This document shows positions 55,101-64,000 of a DNA stretch of 64,000 bases, piece by piece. The stretch is taken from the NCBI GenBank assembly GCA_003971905.1, contig RSEE01000049.1, positions 1-64,000 on the forward strand. Direction: 5' to 3'. The stretch is from Moniliella sp. 'wahieum'. Lineage: Eukaryota; Basidiomycota; Moniliellomycetes; Moniliellales; Moniliellaceae. The position numbers and the translations under genes were made by a program. The notes beneath the pieces were generated by a model. The model made no database searches. It had not been told where the DNA came from and was given only the letters and a program-made list of their open reading frames with translations. How positions within the stretch are numbered: position 1 is the stretch's first letter; every line of letters begins with the position of its first letter.

Positions 55101-56352
55101 AAAGGAGAAGAAGAAGGAGAAGAACGTACCTGAAGATCGCATGTGTTTTTGCACCTCGACAAGAAAGTCCCAGATTTCGTGGCAGCCGGATCTTTCCTGG
55201 AACGAAAGGCCATCTCCGTTCCTGAAGGTTCGGTCCATACGATCAGGGTATCTACTCGTCCAGAACCATCGGTCAGCAATCTGCGCATTCGCACTCGCAT
55301 TCGCATTCGCATTTGCATTCAAAGAGAGGAACAAGTACGAACCCTGTTGTTGCTTGTACACATCGTCCTTCAACAGTGCTGAAAAGAGGAGCAAGTCGTC
55401 CTTGTCAAACTCAGAGGAGACAACAATGATGTACTGGCGTGCCCAGTCCTCGGGGGTGCCAGGCTCGACAGGAGAGGGTGGACACGGCAAGGTCAGAAGG
55501 GGCAGAATCGGTCTTTTCAGCCTTAGCTTGCCGGTCCCCATCCGCATCCGCATCAACATCTGCATCTGCATCCGCATCTGCATCTGTGTCGTCTTGGAAC
55601 TCGTCCAGGTCCGAGGGGGTGAGGCAGGGTGGAACAGGCAGCCTCATGCTTGCAATCAGAGCCCGGCCCGGTCCGATTCTTCATCGTAACAACCGGCACA
55701 GTACCCCGTCCCCAATCGACCCAGGTGCCGCCTACCATTTCGTACACTTTGACGCGCCTGGCCGTGCCGCACTGGTGGAACGAGCCGCGGCTAAAGGTGG
55801 TCTGTTGACTGAGCCGGTAGGATCGCGCACGGGGGTGTCCAGCGCAGGCTCGCGCTCGGGCGGAGCAGGTTCAGCCAAAGTCGTGCCGAGGTCGAGCGGG
55901 ACCGACGCGCTGTCCATGAAATAAGAGCAAGTCTGGCTCGCTGTTGTCGGGGCCATTGGCGCGGGTGGGTTCAGGGACAGAAGGCGCGTCGAGCGAGGGC
56001 CCAGCTGAGTCCTCAGTCGAACACGAGTCCGAGCTGAGAGGAGGATCGCCCACATGACCCGAGGGCCACGCTGGTTCCGTACCAAGCTGGATCGGGATAC
56101 GGGGAGCAGCCGTAGAAGGGAAGCGGGATCTGGGGTGAGCGAGTGCTCGTCGGATGCTTGGAGCGCAGGAGGGCCGGGGCCCCCCTCGGCCGGGTCAGCA
56201 GTTGGGCCAGGCAGCAGCTGCGGATCGGATGGAGGGAAGGCGAGCGCGAGAGTGGGAGGGGACGGAGAGGGGCGGAGGCGAGGCGTGCTTCAGGGGGGGT
56301 CGCTCATGGCGAGCGAGGGCGGAGGCGAGCGGAGCTGGGGGCTGGATGCCAT
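52175..56352 (-). CDS. PP4 phosphatase regulatory subunit 3 (Psy2/SMEK type)
   Basis: A scaffold of protein phosphatase 4 that selects substrates through its N-terminal EVH1/PH-like domain. That domain is seen in pieces: RRVKVYEMVGGTWVDWG (55760), an Asp-Ala-rich insertion, QYIIVVSSEF, DDVYKQQQ and, after an intron at 55252-55342, DTLIVWTEPSGTEMA and SFQERSGCHEIWDFLVEV. The armadillo-like SMK core follows: LLLGDGHLYEHVVQDEVYPT, GLLEYDPVFPQSKASYRDYM, TRILPDNLLSLLQSIIFIW, then a long clean frame (54160-52500) with LLEVLLP, MLRSLLDPIADG, PSLLTLFYQEDARSLFGPL and LCDLLTYMLSSHGERAEQF. The tail is acidic (poly-Asp) and then basic, stopping at 52175 after a shift near 52490. Several shifts are needed. 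The ATG at 56352 is a guess; the leader up to the EVH1 domain is disordered. Confidence 0.88.
55252..55342 (-). other. intron in the EVH1 region of PP4R3, with a hexamer repeat
   Basis: Minus strand: gttcgtactt donor, ttgctgac branch, gacgagtag acceptor. Removal gives QQQDTLIVW, exactly the SMEK sequence. The intron body contains a GCATTC-type hexamer run (55283-55320). Confidence 0.75.
55541..55588. repeat. hexanucleotide GCATCT/GCATCC repeat in coding sequence
   Basis: About eight 6-bp units. On the minus strand they encode alternating Asp-Ala/Asp-Val dipeptides inside the EVH1 domain of PP4R3. Confidence 0.85.
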
Positions 56353-56573
56353 GACGACGACGCGCATCCACGTTGCCGGCACGCGCGCGAGGGGGGGAAG
56401 GGAAGGGGTGCTCTGCGGACAGCGCGCACGGCACACGCTTGCTACGCAGCAGGACACGGGCACGAGGGACGCGAGAGGAGGGGGGCGGGAGCGGCGGCGG
56501 CGGTGGTGGTGGGAGAGGCGCAAGGCCAGCGGAACGCGTCTGCCCAAGTCGCGGTTGGCGGCGAGGCGAGGCT

Positions 56574-56647
56574 GGTGAGCGGTGAGCGTGAGCGGTGAGC
56601 GTGAGCGGTGAGCGTGAGCGGTGAGCGTGAGCGGTGAGCGAGTGAGC
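56574..56647. repeat. 13-bp tandem repeat
   Basis: ggtgagcgtgagc repeats four times in phase from 56581 to 56632, with partial copies on both sides. Confidence 0.9.
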
Positions 56648-57030
56648 TGCCTGCGTCGGGGGCTGGCCAGGCTGGAGGGGGCGAGTGCTGGCTAGTGCTG
56701 GCGTGGCCACCGCGCATCACCCGCTATCACCACACCACGCATCCTGCTGCTGCCTCACGCACGCCTGCCACACTGCCAGCGCGCTGCGAATCACATGACA
56801 TGTCACACTGGTTACACCGCATCACACCGCATCAACCGCACACAGCGCCCGTGCGGCCCTCCGCCTGGCCCACGCACCAGCGGCCGAGTGCCCGCGCGGG
56901 ACCAACCCTATTCTCCGACGCTTCCGTCCGCAGCGCCCGTGTCCCCTGGCGTTTCCGCCTCCGCCCTTGCGCCCCGTGCTGGACGCTCCGAAGCAACTGA
57001 CGTCACGCGTACGATCAGCGCTCAGCCATG

Positions 57031-57049
57031 CATCATGCATTGCATCATG
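57031..57049. repeat. CATCATG heptamer pair
   Basis: CATCATG at 57031-57037 and 57043-57049, separated by a cat-tg fragment. A CGTCACG unit lies at 57001-57007. Confidence 0.7.
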
Positions 57050-57609
57050 CGTCCGCTACCCTCCGCTGTCTCCGCTTCGCCCGCGTCCGCTGGTCCGGCA
57101 CGGCAGGGCACGCGCGCCCGACCTCAATCAACAGCCCAGCGCCACATCCCAGCACCCAACGTACCCCCCCGACCCAACGCCCCCCCCTGGCCGGTGCACG
57201 TACGTAAGCACAGTCGTTTCAGAACACCCGGCATCTGCATCAACGCCGAGTGAGTGATGCGTCCAAACTCTGTTTCCGCCTGTGTGCCAGTTTGCCCCTC
57301 GTCCGTCCAACGGATCATCGATTATGGCACCACCGGTGAATATCACCGGTTGCAGGTGACTCTAATTTCAATTTCACTGTGGAATGGATTCTTGTGTTCT
57401 GCCGGGTGTCCCAGCCGGCTCAAATGTGCTTCTGCAGTCCTAGCCTTCCACAGCTTGAGGCCTGGACCAAGCAACGCTATACGCCTTAATTGTAAGCCAA
57501 CGCCAATGTCAATCCCACTGGCCTGCCAATCGACCGGCGTGTGTTTGGAGTTGCTTGCTGGCACCAAACCCCCTTTAGGAAAACCATCTCCACGATATAT
57601 GACACCCAT

Positions 57610-57990
57610 CAGTCAATTCATCTTTTGGTTCCAGTGTCCAACTATCTTTTGCTCGCCGTCTTGTATGGTGGCATCACAGTATCCTCGCGTTGCCATAATA
57701 CCCACTGCAGTAGGGAAAATGATTCTTGGGTACGTGTGTGGTACTTGGCGTTAATTCCTTTCGCATTTTCTGCCTGTTCCAACAGTCGAAGCCTCTCTCC
57801 TTCTCCCGGCGCGCTCCAAAGGCGTTTTGGGGTCCTCTCTCTCTCTTGCACCACCTTCCGGTACGCAGCCATCACCTTCCTTGTGCCCGAGTCCCGCAGG
57901 GCATGGTCCATCGTCATGCCTGTTGGCTCAAATGTTCCAGGTCCCATCACTCGGTATAGTCAGCAGAGACGTAGTATCTTTTCGACTAAT
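57610..57990 (-). mobile_element. second LINE relic (REL endonuclease end)
   Basis: The minus-strand frame reads YRVMGPGTF, MTMDHALRDSGTRK, RLRLLEQAENAKG, NAKYHTRTQESF and, after a shift, a KIVGHWNQK segment. These align with the C-terminus of the LINE at 42100-42460 (YRVMGPGAL, MEVDHTLRDTG, LRMLEQAECDK, NAKYQGRTQEPF, KLFAHWKEL). The RT domain is absent, so this is a 3'-end fragment of the same family in the opposite orientation. The two copies have diverged clearly in protein sequence, so the insertion is not recent. Confidence 0.8.
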
Positions 57991-60005
57991 TCCTCCCATG
58001 CCTTATTGTCTCATCCGCTTCCACCACCGGCGTAGTCGGTTTTGACGTTGTGGATGGTATCGGGCATGGAACCTCTACTATACTCCGTAACCTTCGCCCC
58101 AAAAGACATAGGAGCTTGCCTATATAGTACCCCCTGAACCTTCAGTACATTGGCCACCCAAAGCATGGCTGCTCGCTGAACACACCAAAAACGCCAGATA
58201 CCTGTCAATATGACAAGGCATTGCCCCGACGCTTCCTTTTGCTTGTTTGTCTTCGGGTTGTTTGGGGGGGCTGGCGTGGCAAAGGTCCAACGAAACGGTC
58301 TTCCGTCGTCGCTACTTGATCCAGTCGCATGGTGGGTCGGGGTGGTCGTGACTGGCGTCACCGCTTCCGCGTCCACACGCAGCCGCCGAACCCCAGATCT
58401 GTCCATACACATATCTCTCATCGATATTATCAACGCTGCTCTCTCTCCGTTTCGTGGTCTCTGGTCTCAGTCTCGTCCTGCACACCAGCACCAGCACCAC
58501 GCTCCGTGACCCATCTCCGTAGACCACAGCCAGTAGCTCTCTCTTGCGTCAGCTTGAATTGCACCGCGCGCCAAACCCGTGCAGGGCACGCGCCCAACGC
58601 AGCCACCGTGTAATCTACAGTACATCGGTATGTGTCACGGACTTAGTTCAGCATAGCGTACGGCCTCGCGTACAGGATCAGAAAGTATAGTACAGTCCCT
58701 GGGAGGTCGGAACGGTCGACTCACGGTAAGTTGGTGAATCCGAGCGGGGGTTCGGCGGGGGGGGGGGGAGGTTCCTCCTGGGTGAATAGCAGAGGCGGGG
58801 GGTTTTACGAAAAAAGGCTGCGCAGTAAACTCCGACCTGGACAGTTCGAATGGCAACGAGTAACGTGCCTGAAACCGTTCGTACTCGTACTCGCGGACAG
58901 AAGAAGAGGTAGCGCAGGGCCGCGCTGCGCTGACGTGAACGGGAGCGGGATCCCGGACTGACGCTGAGTCGGAACGATAGTGCTCTGTGCTGTGGAAGCT
59001 CCAGGAACGGGGAGCTGGAACGCCAAACAGTGAGTAGCTGATCAGCTGAAGCGGAGAGATGGATAGATAGTAGCTGATGGAAGTGGAGAGGCGAAGGAGG
59101 AAAGGAGAAGAGGGAAGGAATGCATCTATACGAGGGAAGATGACCTCTACTGGATGGATTGACCCAGATGTGGGAGGCGGGTCGAAGCAGTCGGTTTGGA
59201 CGCGAAGCTCCGGCTAGGGAAATGGCGAGATGTATGGCCCGAGGGCCAAGCGAGGGGGCAAGCAACGGCGACCTGGGAGGGTGCCTGCGGCACTCCGATC
59301 CGTTGCACGCTGTGGTGGGTTGAGTGCCGGTGAGAGCGGTTGACCCCTGAACTTTCGACGTTCAGCTGAACATCCACCACTCTGACCTCCATCTTTCCCC
59401 GTACTCGTACGCCGTTTCACGATGGAGGGTGCACAACAACCTGACGCACCCTACGAGTCAGATCGTTTTCTCCTTATCTATCTATCTCTCTATCTCCTCG
59501 CCCCACCTCGCCAAGCTGACTCTGATGGTTTCGAAACCCAACGCAGCCTACCAGCGGCGCTAACCGAAAGCGGGACAACGGAACGAAGTAAAGCGAAAGG
59601 CCGAATCGGTGTATAGCAGGGTAGAATGGACAGGACGGAGTGCTCTGGAAAAAGGTATATGGACAAGAGTGTCGAGCGTCGGGCGTCGAGCGTCGGGCGT
59701 GGAACGGAGAAGGACAAGGACGAGGTCGAGGACAAAGACAAAGGGACAAGGATGTACACGTACGCATGGACAAAAAGATGGTACAGCGTGGAGATCCAAG
59801 GCCGTGGATCGGACAGGAATCATACCCGTCAAACAGGCAGAGTAGCAGGCGCGTCAGGGAACAGGGTGAATGGATGATACGAGTCAAGAAAGATGCCCGT
59901 CTCCCAGCCATCCGCCTCTACACATCACATCAGGAAGAGGGGGGTGGGGGAGGGGGAAATAGGGAGTAGGCACAGAGAGCCGATGCACAGAGGGGAATGC
60001 AGAGC
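57991..60005. other. 2-kb gene-free stretch
   Basis: No gene is recognised; ORFs up to 195 aa on both strands lack domains. A 7-bp repeat of gtcgagc/gtcgggc (four units, 59671-59698) and simple G-rich runs (58758-58769) occur. Confidence 0.5.
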
Positions 60006-61435
60006 TCAAGCTGCCACTGTCGCTGCGGCCGCCGTCGGCTCAAACGGGGTGGGAGACGTATGGTGCAAAACGGCATAGCCACCCTCGAGGGCGGTCGATT
60101 CAGCCGAGTCGGAAACTTCCACCTCGTCAGTTTCAGCCTCAGCCTCGGCCTCGTTCGACAGCTTGGGCGTCTTCTCCTCCGTCACCGGGGGGAACGGGAG
60201 AACCAACGGGACAAAAGCGAAGCACGGCGCGGCTGGGGGATGGCTTGTGGCTTGGAACGTGTTTCCTCCTCCGTGGGAAGAGCAGCGGTTTCCTCGTCCG
60301 TTTTGGCCATGGCCAACTGGGCATCCAGCTCAGCCAGCTCCCGCTGAAGTGCCGCACGGCGTTCCTGTGTCGCAGACCGCGTGAGCGGGGCAAGGGGGGC
60401 CGAGTGGGGGGTGTCATTCAGGGAGGAGGAAGAGGCGGAGGGGAAGCGGAAGCGGAAGAGGAAGAGGAAGAGGACGCGGCGGTAGCGGCCCCGGTGGCAC
60501 CAAAGATACTAGGGAAGGAAGGCACCGTCGTCGATGGGGCTTCACCGGTCGATGAGCCCAGTGGAGTGGGGACCATCTTTCCTCCTATCGCAGAACGGGC
60601 TTGATCAGCCACCGAGCTGACCCCGGCGGCACCGAGCACTGTGCCGGCCTTGTCCAAGGCTGAGGGGGCATACGCCCGAACCGCACTCAAAAGAGAGGCG
60701 TTGGTGGCGGAGGAAGTGCGCTGCTGGGGCGGGTCCTGTGACGGAGGGGGAGGCTAGCAAGCAGGTCAGCCCATTCCATTGATCGTGGGTTGTAAAGATA
60801 CGTACAATGTTCCACAGTGCCTCGCGGGCCTTGTAGTAGGCACCCTGTCCGGCGGTGAGGATCGACTGCTTCAGAGTCGTCCGGGCCTCAACCACAGCTG
60901 CGTCAATCTCGCGCTCGTGGTCGGCCAAGAAAGGACCGAGGTGGGTGGTGTACAAGTAAGCAGCGCCCTGGTAACACAAATGGATCGTCAGTGCTCAGTG
61001 GCAACTCTGGCTGTTGTCATCGCACAACGGAAGTACGGACAGCAGCGTACCTGTGTCTGAGGCAGGATCAGCCAGAGTGTAAATGCAAGTTTGCTTTCGG
61101 CGTAGAATGGCATCCTATGCTACGGTCAGTACGCACTTTGAAGATGGAAGCAAAGGGGCAGAGTGGACCTACCAGCGCCAAGACCAACCCAGGAACATCT
61201 CGCACGTCTCGACAACGGCAATGACGGACCAGTACATGAGCCAGGTCTCCAGCTCGGCCACCTCGGTGGGGGACTTGATCCCCTGTGCCGGAGCAGGCGG
61301 AATCCGCCAGGTGTACTGGAATGCGGTGGGGCCTGGACGCGATGGGGCCGTGATGGCCTTGTAGGTGGCATAGAGCGGGTAGACGTATCCCGCCACCGAG
61401 GTGGTGGCCACAATGGGGAGATGGAGGAGCAGCAT
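60006..61435 (-). CDS. REEP/Yop1 (TB2/DP1/HVA22) ER-shaping protein with extended C-terminus
   Basis: A hairpin membrane protein that curves ER tubules. It starts MLLLHLPIVATTSVAGYVYP (61435), then YATYKAI, AELETWLMYWSVIAVVET, FLGWSWRW and, across intron 1, MPFYAESKLAFTLWLILPQT; after intron 2, GAAYLYTTHLGPFLADHE, the standard TB2/DP1 order. The amphipathic part ARTTLKQSILTAGQGAYYKA follows, then intron 3. The tail is much longer than in Yop1 (about 230 aa): Ser/Pro-rich, then (after one frame shift near 60420) a helical ERRAALQRELAELDAQLAMA and an acidic EAEAEAETDEVEVSD stretch, ending at 60006. Introns: 61116-61172, 60968-61050 and 60754-60805. Confidence 0.9.
60754..60805 (-). other. REEP intron 3 (52 nt)
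   Basis: gtacgtat donor, gggctgacc branch, ttgctag acceptor; joins ALWNI to PPPPSQD. Confidence 0.85.
60968..61050 (-). other. REEP intron 2 (83 nt)
   Basis: gtacgctg donor, cactgacg branch, ttaccag acceptor; joins LPQTQ to GAAYLY. Confidence 0.85.
61116..61172 (-). other. REEP intron 1 (57 nt)
   Basis: gtaggtcc donor, gtactgacc branch, gcatag acceptor; joins WRW to MPFYAES in frame. Confidence 0.85.
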
Positions 61436-63020
61436 TGTGTGGGGCGGGGGCGGGGCGGGTCGGGAAGGAAAGGAAAGGGAAGGTGTCGGGGCGGGAGACA
61501 GCAGAGAAAGGAACCCCAGAGGTGGTGGGCTGGGGGGGAGATGGACGGTGGCTGGTGGCCAGCACTGGGGACTGCTGCTGGGTGGGCAGAGGCAGCTGCG
61601 CTGATTAGAGCGATAGCGATTCGCACAGACGCACTGATGCGATGCTGCGCTGCTATCTTTTTTTTTTGCGATGGACGCCCCCCTGTGTCGCCCGAAATAT
61701 TTCAGCTTTCAGCCCGCTGCCGGCCCAGCCTTCGCCTTACGAGGCCTTAGTACTTAGTATTGAATCCGCCTTAGGGTTGAACGTTGACTGGGCCCGTGCC
61801 CGCTCCCAGGTATCTGCGCCCATCAGTTCCCATCAGTTGCCCTGCGGCCACGCCTGGCCGGTGGGCGTGAATGGATGGAGACAACGACGCCATCAACTTC
61901 AACCGAGGGTGGGCCAACGCCGGGCACAGGGCACCCAAAATGTGGCCTTAGATTCCCCGAGTCCTGCGCTTGATCAAGTTGATCAAGAGTTGATCAACCG
62001 GGTGTCGTCCGCCTCTTCTCTCCTCTCCTCATGGATGCTCTCGCATCTGTATGGCTCCGAGCGAGAGAGAACTATGCGGATACGGATCGGAATACAACTT
62101 CCGTATACTAAGACATGCTCGCAAACTCCCCCGTTTTCCACGCTGTTGAATCCAACCCAACGCCTCTTACCAGATAGGGGGGATGGAGGGGACACTTAAC
62201 TTCGCAACGTTCCAAGAGAAGAGGCGAAGAGGAAAGATGCCGCAGAGGGTATATGCACGGTCGGTAGTACCAGTGCGGTGCGGGGAAGGGCAATCATGAA
62301 TCGGTGGAGATGCACCCTGTAGCGGTATTCGAAGGGAATGGTGCTGACAGTGTCCTCCAGATACCAGAGAGAGAGGTGACAGTAAGCCACAACCCGCTTG
62401 TAGCACACACCACAGTGGGCAGGAAGGAGGCGGCGCGCTGGGCAGTGGCGGAGCGAGAGGTACAAGTGGTAGATATGGGGGCAGCGAAGCGGTGTTGTGA
62501 TACGGGCACTGAAGGATGTAGAGGCTGGCCCACGCGTAGTAAAAGGTGAGAAAAGAGAGCAAATTGTGAGCGTTTCTGGTGGTTTGATAGGTGGAGCATG
62601 ATGTAGATTTTGAAGTGAGGGAATCAGAATTGGACCCAAGCCTGAGGGCATCATCCTAGCTTAATGTCTACCCTCGTCGCGAGCAGGCGCCCTCTGTCCA
62701 TCGCGCTGCTACATCCGAATTCGTCCTGGCTGCTACCGTCCATGGTTGGATGGGTTAACGTTTATAGAATCACGCCGTTTGGTAGGACAGTTACGTTGTT
62801 CCATGAATTTAGGGCAACAGATAGAGAGGTAAAAAGGTGTAACTGTTGGGCGTTGCGTCGACATGACGAGAACGTAAACGTGAAGTACACCAGAACTAGG
62901 GTGGACACGAAGTATAATCAGCAAGGTTGCCAATGATATACGGGAGTCGGATGACAGCCGGGGAAGGATGGGGAAATGACAGGGGGAGGGGGGGGGGGGG
63001 GGGGGGGAGGGGAGGGGTTA
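61436..63020. other. gene-free stretch between REEP and the hexose transporter
   Basis: No gene is recognised. The ORF at 62196-62654 on minus has no domain. A ttgatcaag 9-bp repeat (61971-62000) and a G20 homopolymer (62988-63007), 14 bp from the hexose transporter stop, are present. Confidence 0.5.
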
Positions 63021-64000
63021 TCAAGCAGCCGCGGTCTGGGTCTTGGTGCCAGGCAGCTTGGCCGCAATCCCCTCGGCATCCTTCTCGTCCGGCGAAGGGC
63101 TGTGGTCAGCACCGTCATGCCATTCGCCCGCCTTGCCAGCAGGAGAGGATTCATCTTCCACCACGCCTCCGACCAGGTTGGCAGCCGCGGCCTGCTTCTC
63201 AATCTCGCCCTTGATGTCGTCGCGGGACGCCATGCCTGTCGGGACCCAAGAACGGGAGGTCCAGGCACGACAGTTGGGGTCGCAGTACATCTCGTTGACC
63301 TGTTCCAGATTGAGGTCCTTGGTTTCGTACACAAAGAAGAAAGCGATGACCGCGTTGGCAAGGTTGCACCCGGCAAAGACGTAACCGTAGGCGAAGCCAA
63401 TGTCGGCCGTGATGGGGGTGGTGAACAAGGCCAGAAGGAAGTTCCAGATCCAGTTGGACAGGGTAGCAAGCGCAGCTTGGCGAGCGCGGGTGCGCGAGCT
63501 GAACACCTCGCCCGTGAACAGCCAAATACCCGGAGCCCAGGTACTGGCGTAGCCAAGGATGAAGAAGCAGCCCGAGCAAATCATCAACTTGCCAATGCCC
63601 TTCGACAATTGGGGGTCACCCAGCTTCTTGATGTGAGTTTCAGGGTTGGCCTTGTTGCCACCGACACCGGCACTAGCAACACAATGAGCCAGGCGCTGCA
63701 CCAGACACCACCCCAGATAAGCGGCAGACGACGGCCGATGGCCTCCAACATCCAAAGACCAAGGAGGGTGCAGACAAGTTGACCGCGCCAAATGATCTGG
63801 GTGACAAAGGGATCGTGATACCAACAGGCGTCATGATCTGGGTACCGAAATAGAAGAAGTAGTTGGCACCAGTCAATTGCTGGCCCATTTGCAGCACGAT
63901 GCCCAAAAGAGTACGGTAGAGCGTCTTGTTCTCGGTGGAAGACCTCGGTCCAAGTGACAGTGTTCGAGCGCTCCTCTTGCGCAGCGGCAATGATTTCGAA
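63021..64000 (-). CDS. hexose transporter, MFS sugar porter family (partial, C-terminal part)
   Basis: A plasma-membrane sugar carrier; only about the last 320 aa are inside the window. Visible: TLLGIVLQMGQQLTGANYFF with YFGTQIM (helix 7, sugar contact), CTLLGLWMLEAIGRRLPLIW (the loop GRR motif), WAPGIWLFTGEVFSSRTRAR (the PESPR-equivalent second-half EVFSxRxRAR), SNWIWNFLLALFTTPI, FAYGYVFAGCNLANAVIAFF, VYETKDLNLEQVNEMY, and a hydrophilic tail ending KTQTAAA at 63021. These match fungal Hxt/Snf3-type porters. Frame shifts near 63660, 63795 and 63950 need correction. Confidence 0.92.

Larger units (their letters stand above)
56353..57609. other. gene-free stretch upstream of PP4R3
   Basis: No gene. 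It contains a 13-bp tandem repeat, heptamer motifs near 56801 and 57031, and C-rich ORFs without domains. Confidence 0.5.

Noticed and set aside
59671..59698. gtcgagc/gtcgggc 7-bp repeat as another palindromic heptamer cluster
   Set aside because: Period is 7 but no register gives the NNTYANN palindrome, so it is a plain tandem repeat. The tactctg (30745), cttgcag (47790) and attcaga (37738) repeats are likewise outside the rule.

Overview
The window is fungal nuclear DNA, most likely from a basidiomycete. The signs are spliceosomal introns of about 50-100 nt with GT...CTRAC...AG signals, TATA boxes shortly upstream of ATGs, fungal-type gene families (Pcs60, Ypr097w-type PX protein, OPT and Dal5-type transporters), a Ty3/gypsy integrase relic, and a LINE whose C-terminus looks like a restriction-enzyme-like endonuclease. 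There are no operons or CRISPRs. The lineage cannot be fixed further from the sequence alone.

Layout. 1-11.5 kb is repeat-rich and looks subtelomeric or rDNA-derived. It holds a 40-bp minisatellite of about 64 copies, a 38-bp repeat, a diverged piece of large-subunit rRNA that stops close to the R1 retrotransposon insertion point, a 5S rRNA pseudogene and a decayed telomere-linked-type RecQ helicase. 12.1-19 kb has an aldehyde dehydrogenase, a gag-like retroelement relic, a second and better 5S rRNA gene, and an MPPED-type metallophosphoesterase. 22-30.5 kb has a Dal5-type MFS transporter, a peroxisomal Pcs60-type acyl-CoA synthetase ending in SKL, and an OPT oligopeptide transporter, all on the plus strand. 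33-36.5 kb has a PX/DUF3818 protein on minus. 38-42.6 kb is a transposon relic zone (gypsy integrase, then a LINE). 42.7-56.4 kb is a run of minus-strand housekeeping genes: Golgi GDPase (GDA1), cinnamyl-type zinc alcohol dehydrogenase, valyl-tRNA synthetase and the PP4 regulatory subunit 3 (Psy2/SMEK). 57.6-58 kb has a second LINE C-terminal relic, 60-61.4 kb a REEP/Yop1-type ER-shaping protein with three clear introns, and 63-64 kb the C-terminal part of a hexose transporter running off the window.

Two things shape how the window should be read. First, nearly every conserved gene, including essential valyl-tRNA synthetase, needs several one-base frame corrections, while the alcohol dehydrogenase reads cleanly. 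This is most simply uncorrected indel error in the assembly, so frame breaks here are weak evidence for pseudogenes. Second, the intergenic DNA carries more than fifteen small clusters of tandem 7-bp units that nearly all fit one rule: a palindromic heptamer with TYA (TCA or TTA) at its centre, e.g. CATCATG, AGTCACT, CTTCAAG, GTTCAAC, TGTCACA, TCTTAGA. I know of no described element with this rule and regard it as the best candidate for something new here.

The genes do not form one pathway. Neighbouring roles are nutrient uptake (MFS, OPT, hexose transporter), aldehyde/alcohol redox (ALDH, ADH), peroxisomal acid activation, and secretory-pathway functions (GDPase, REEP, PX protein).
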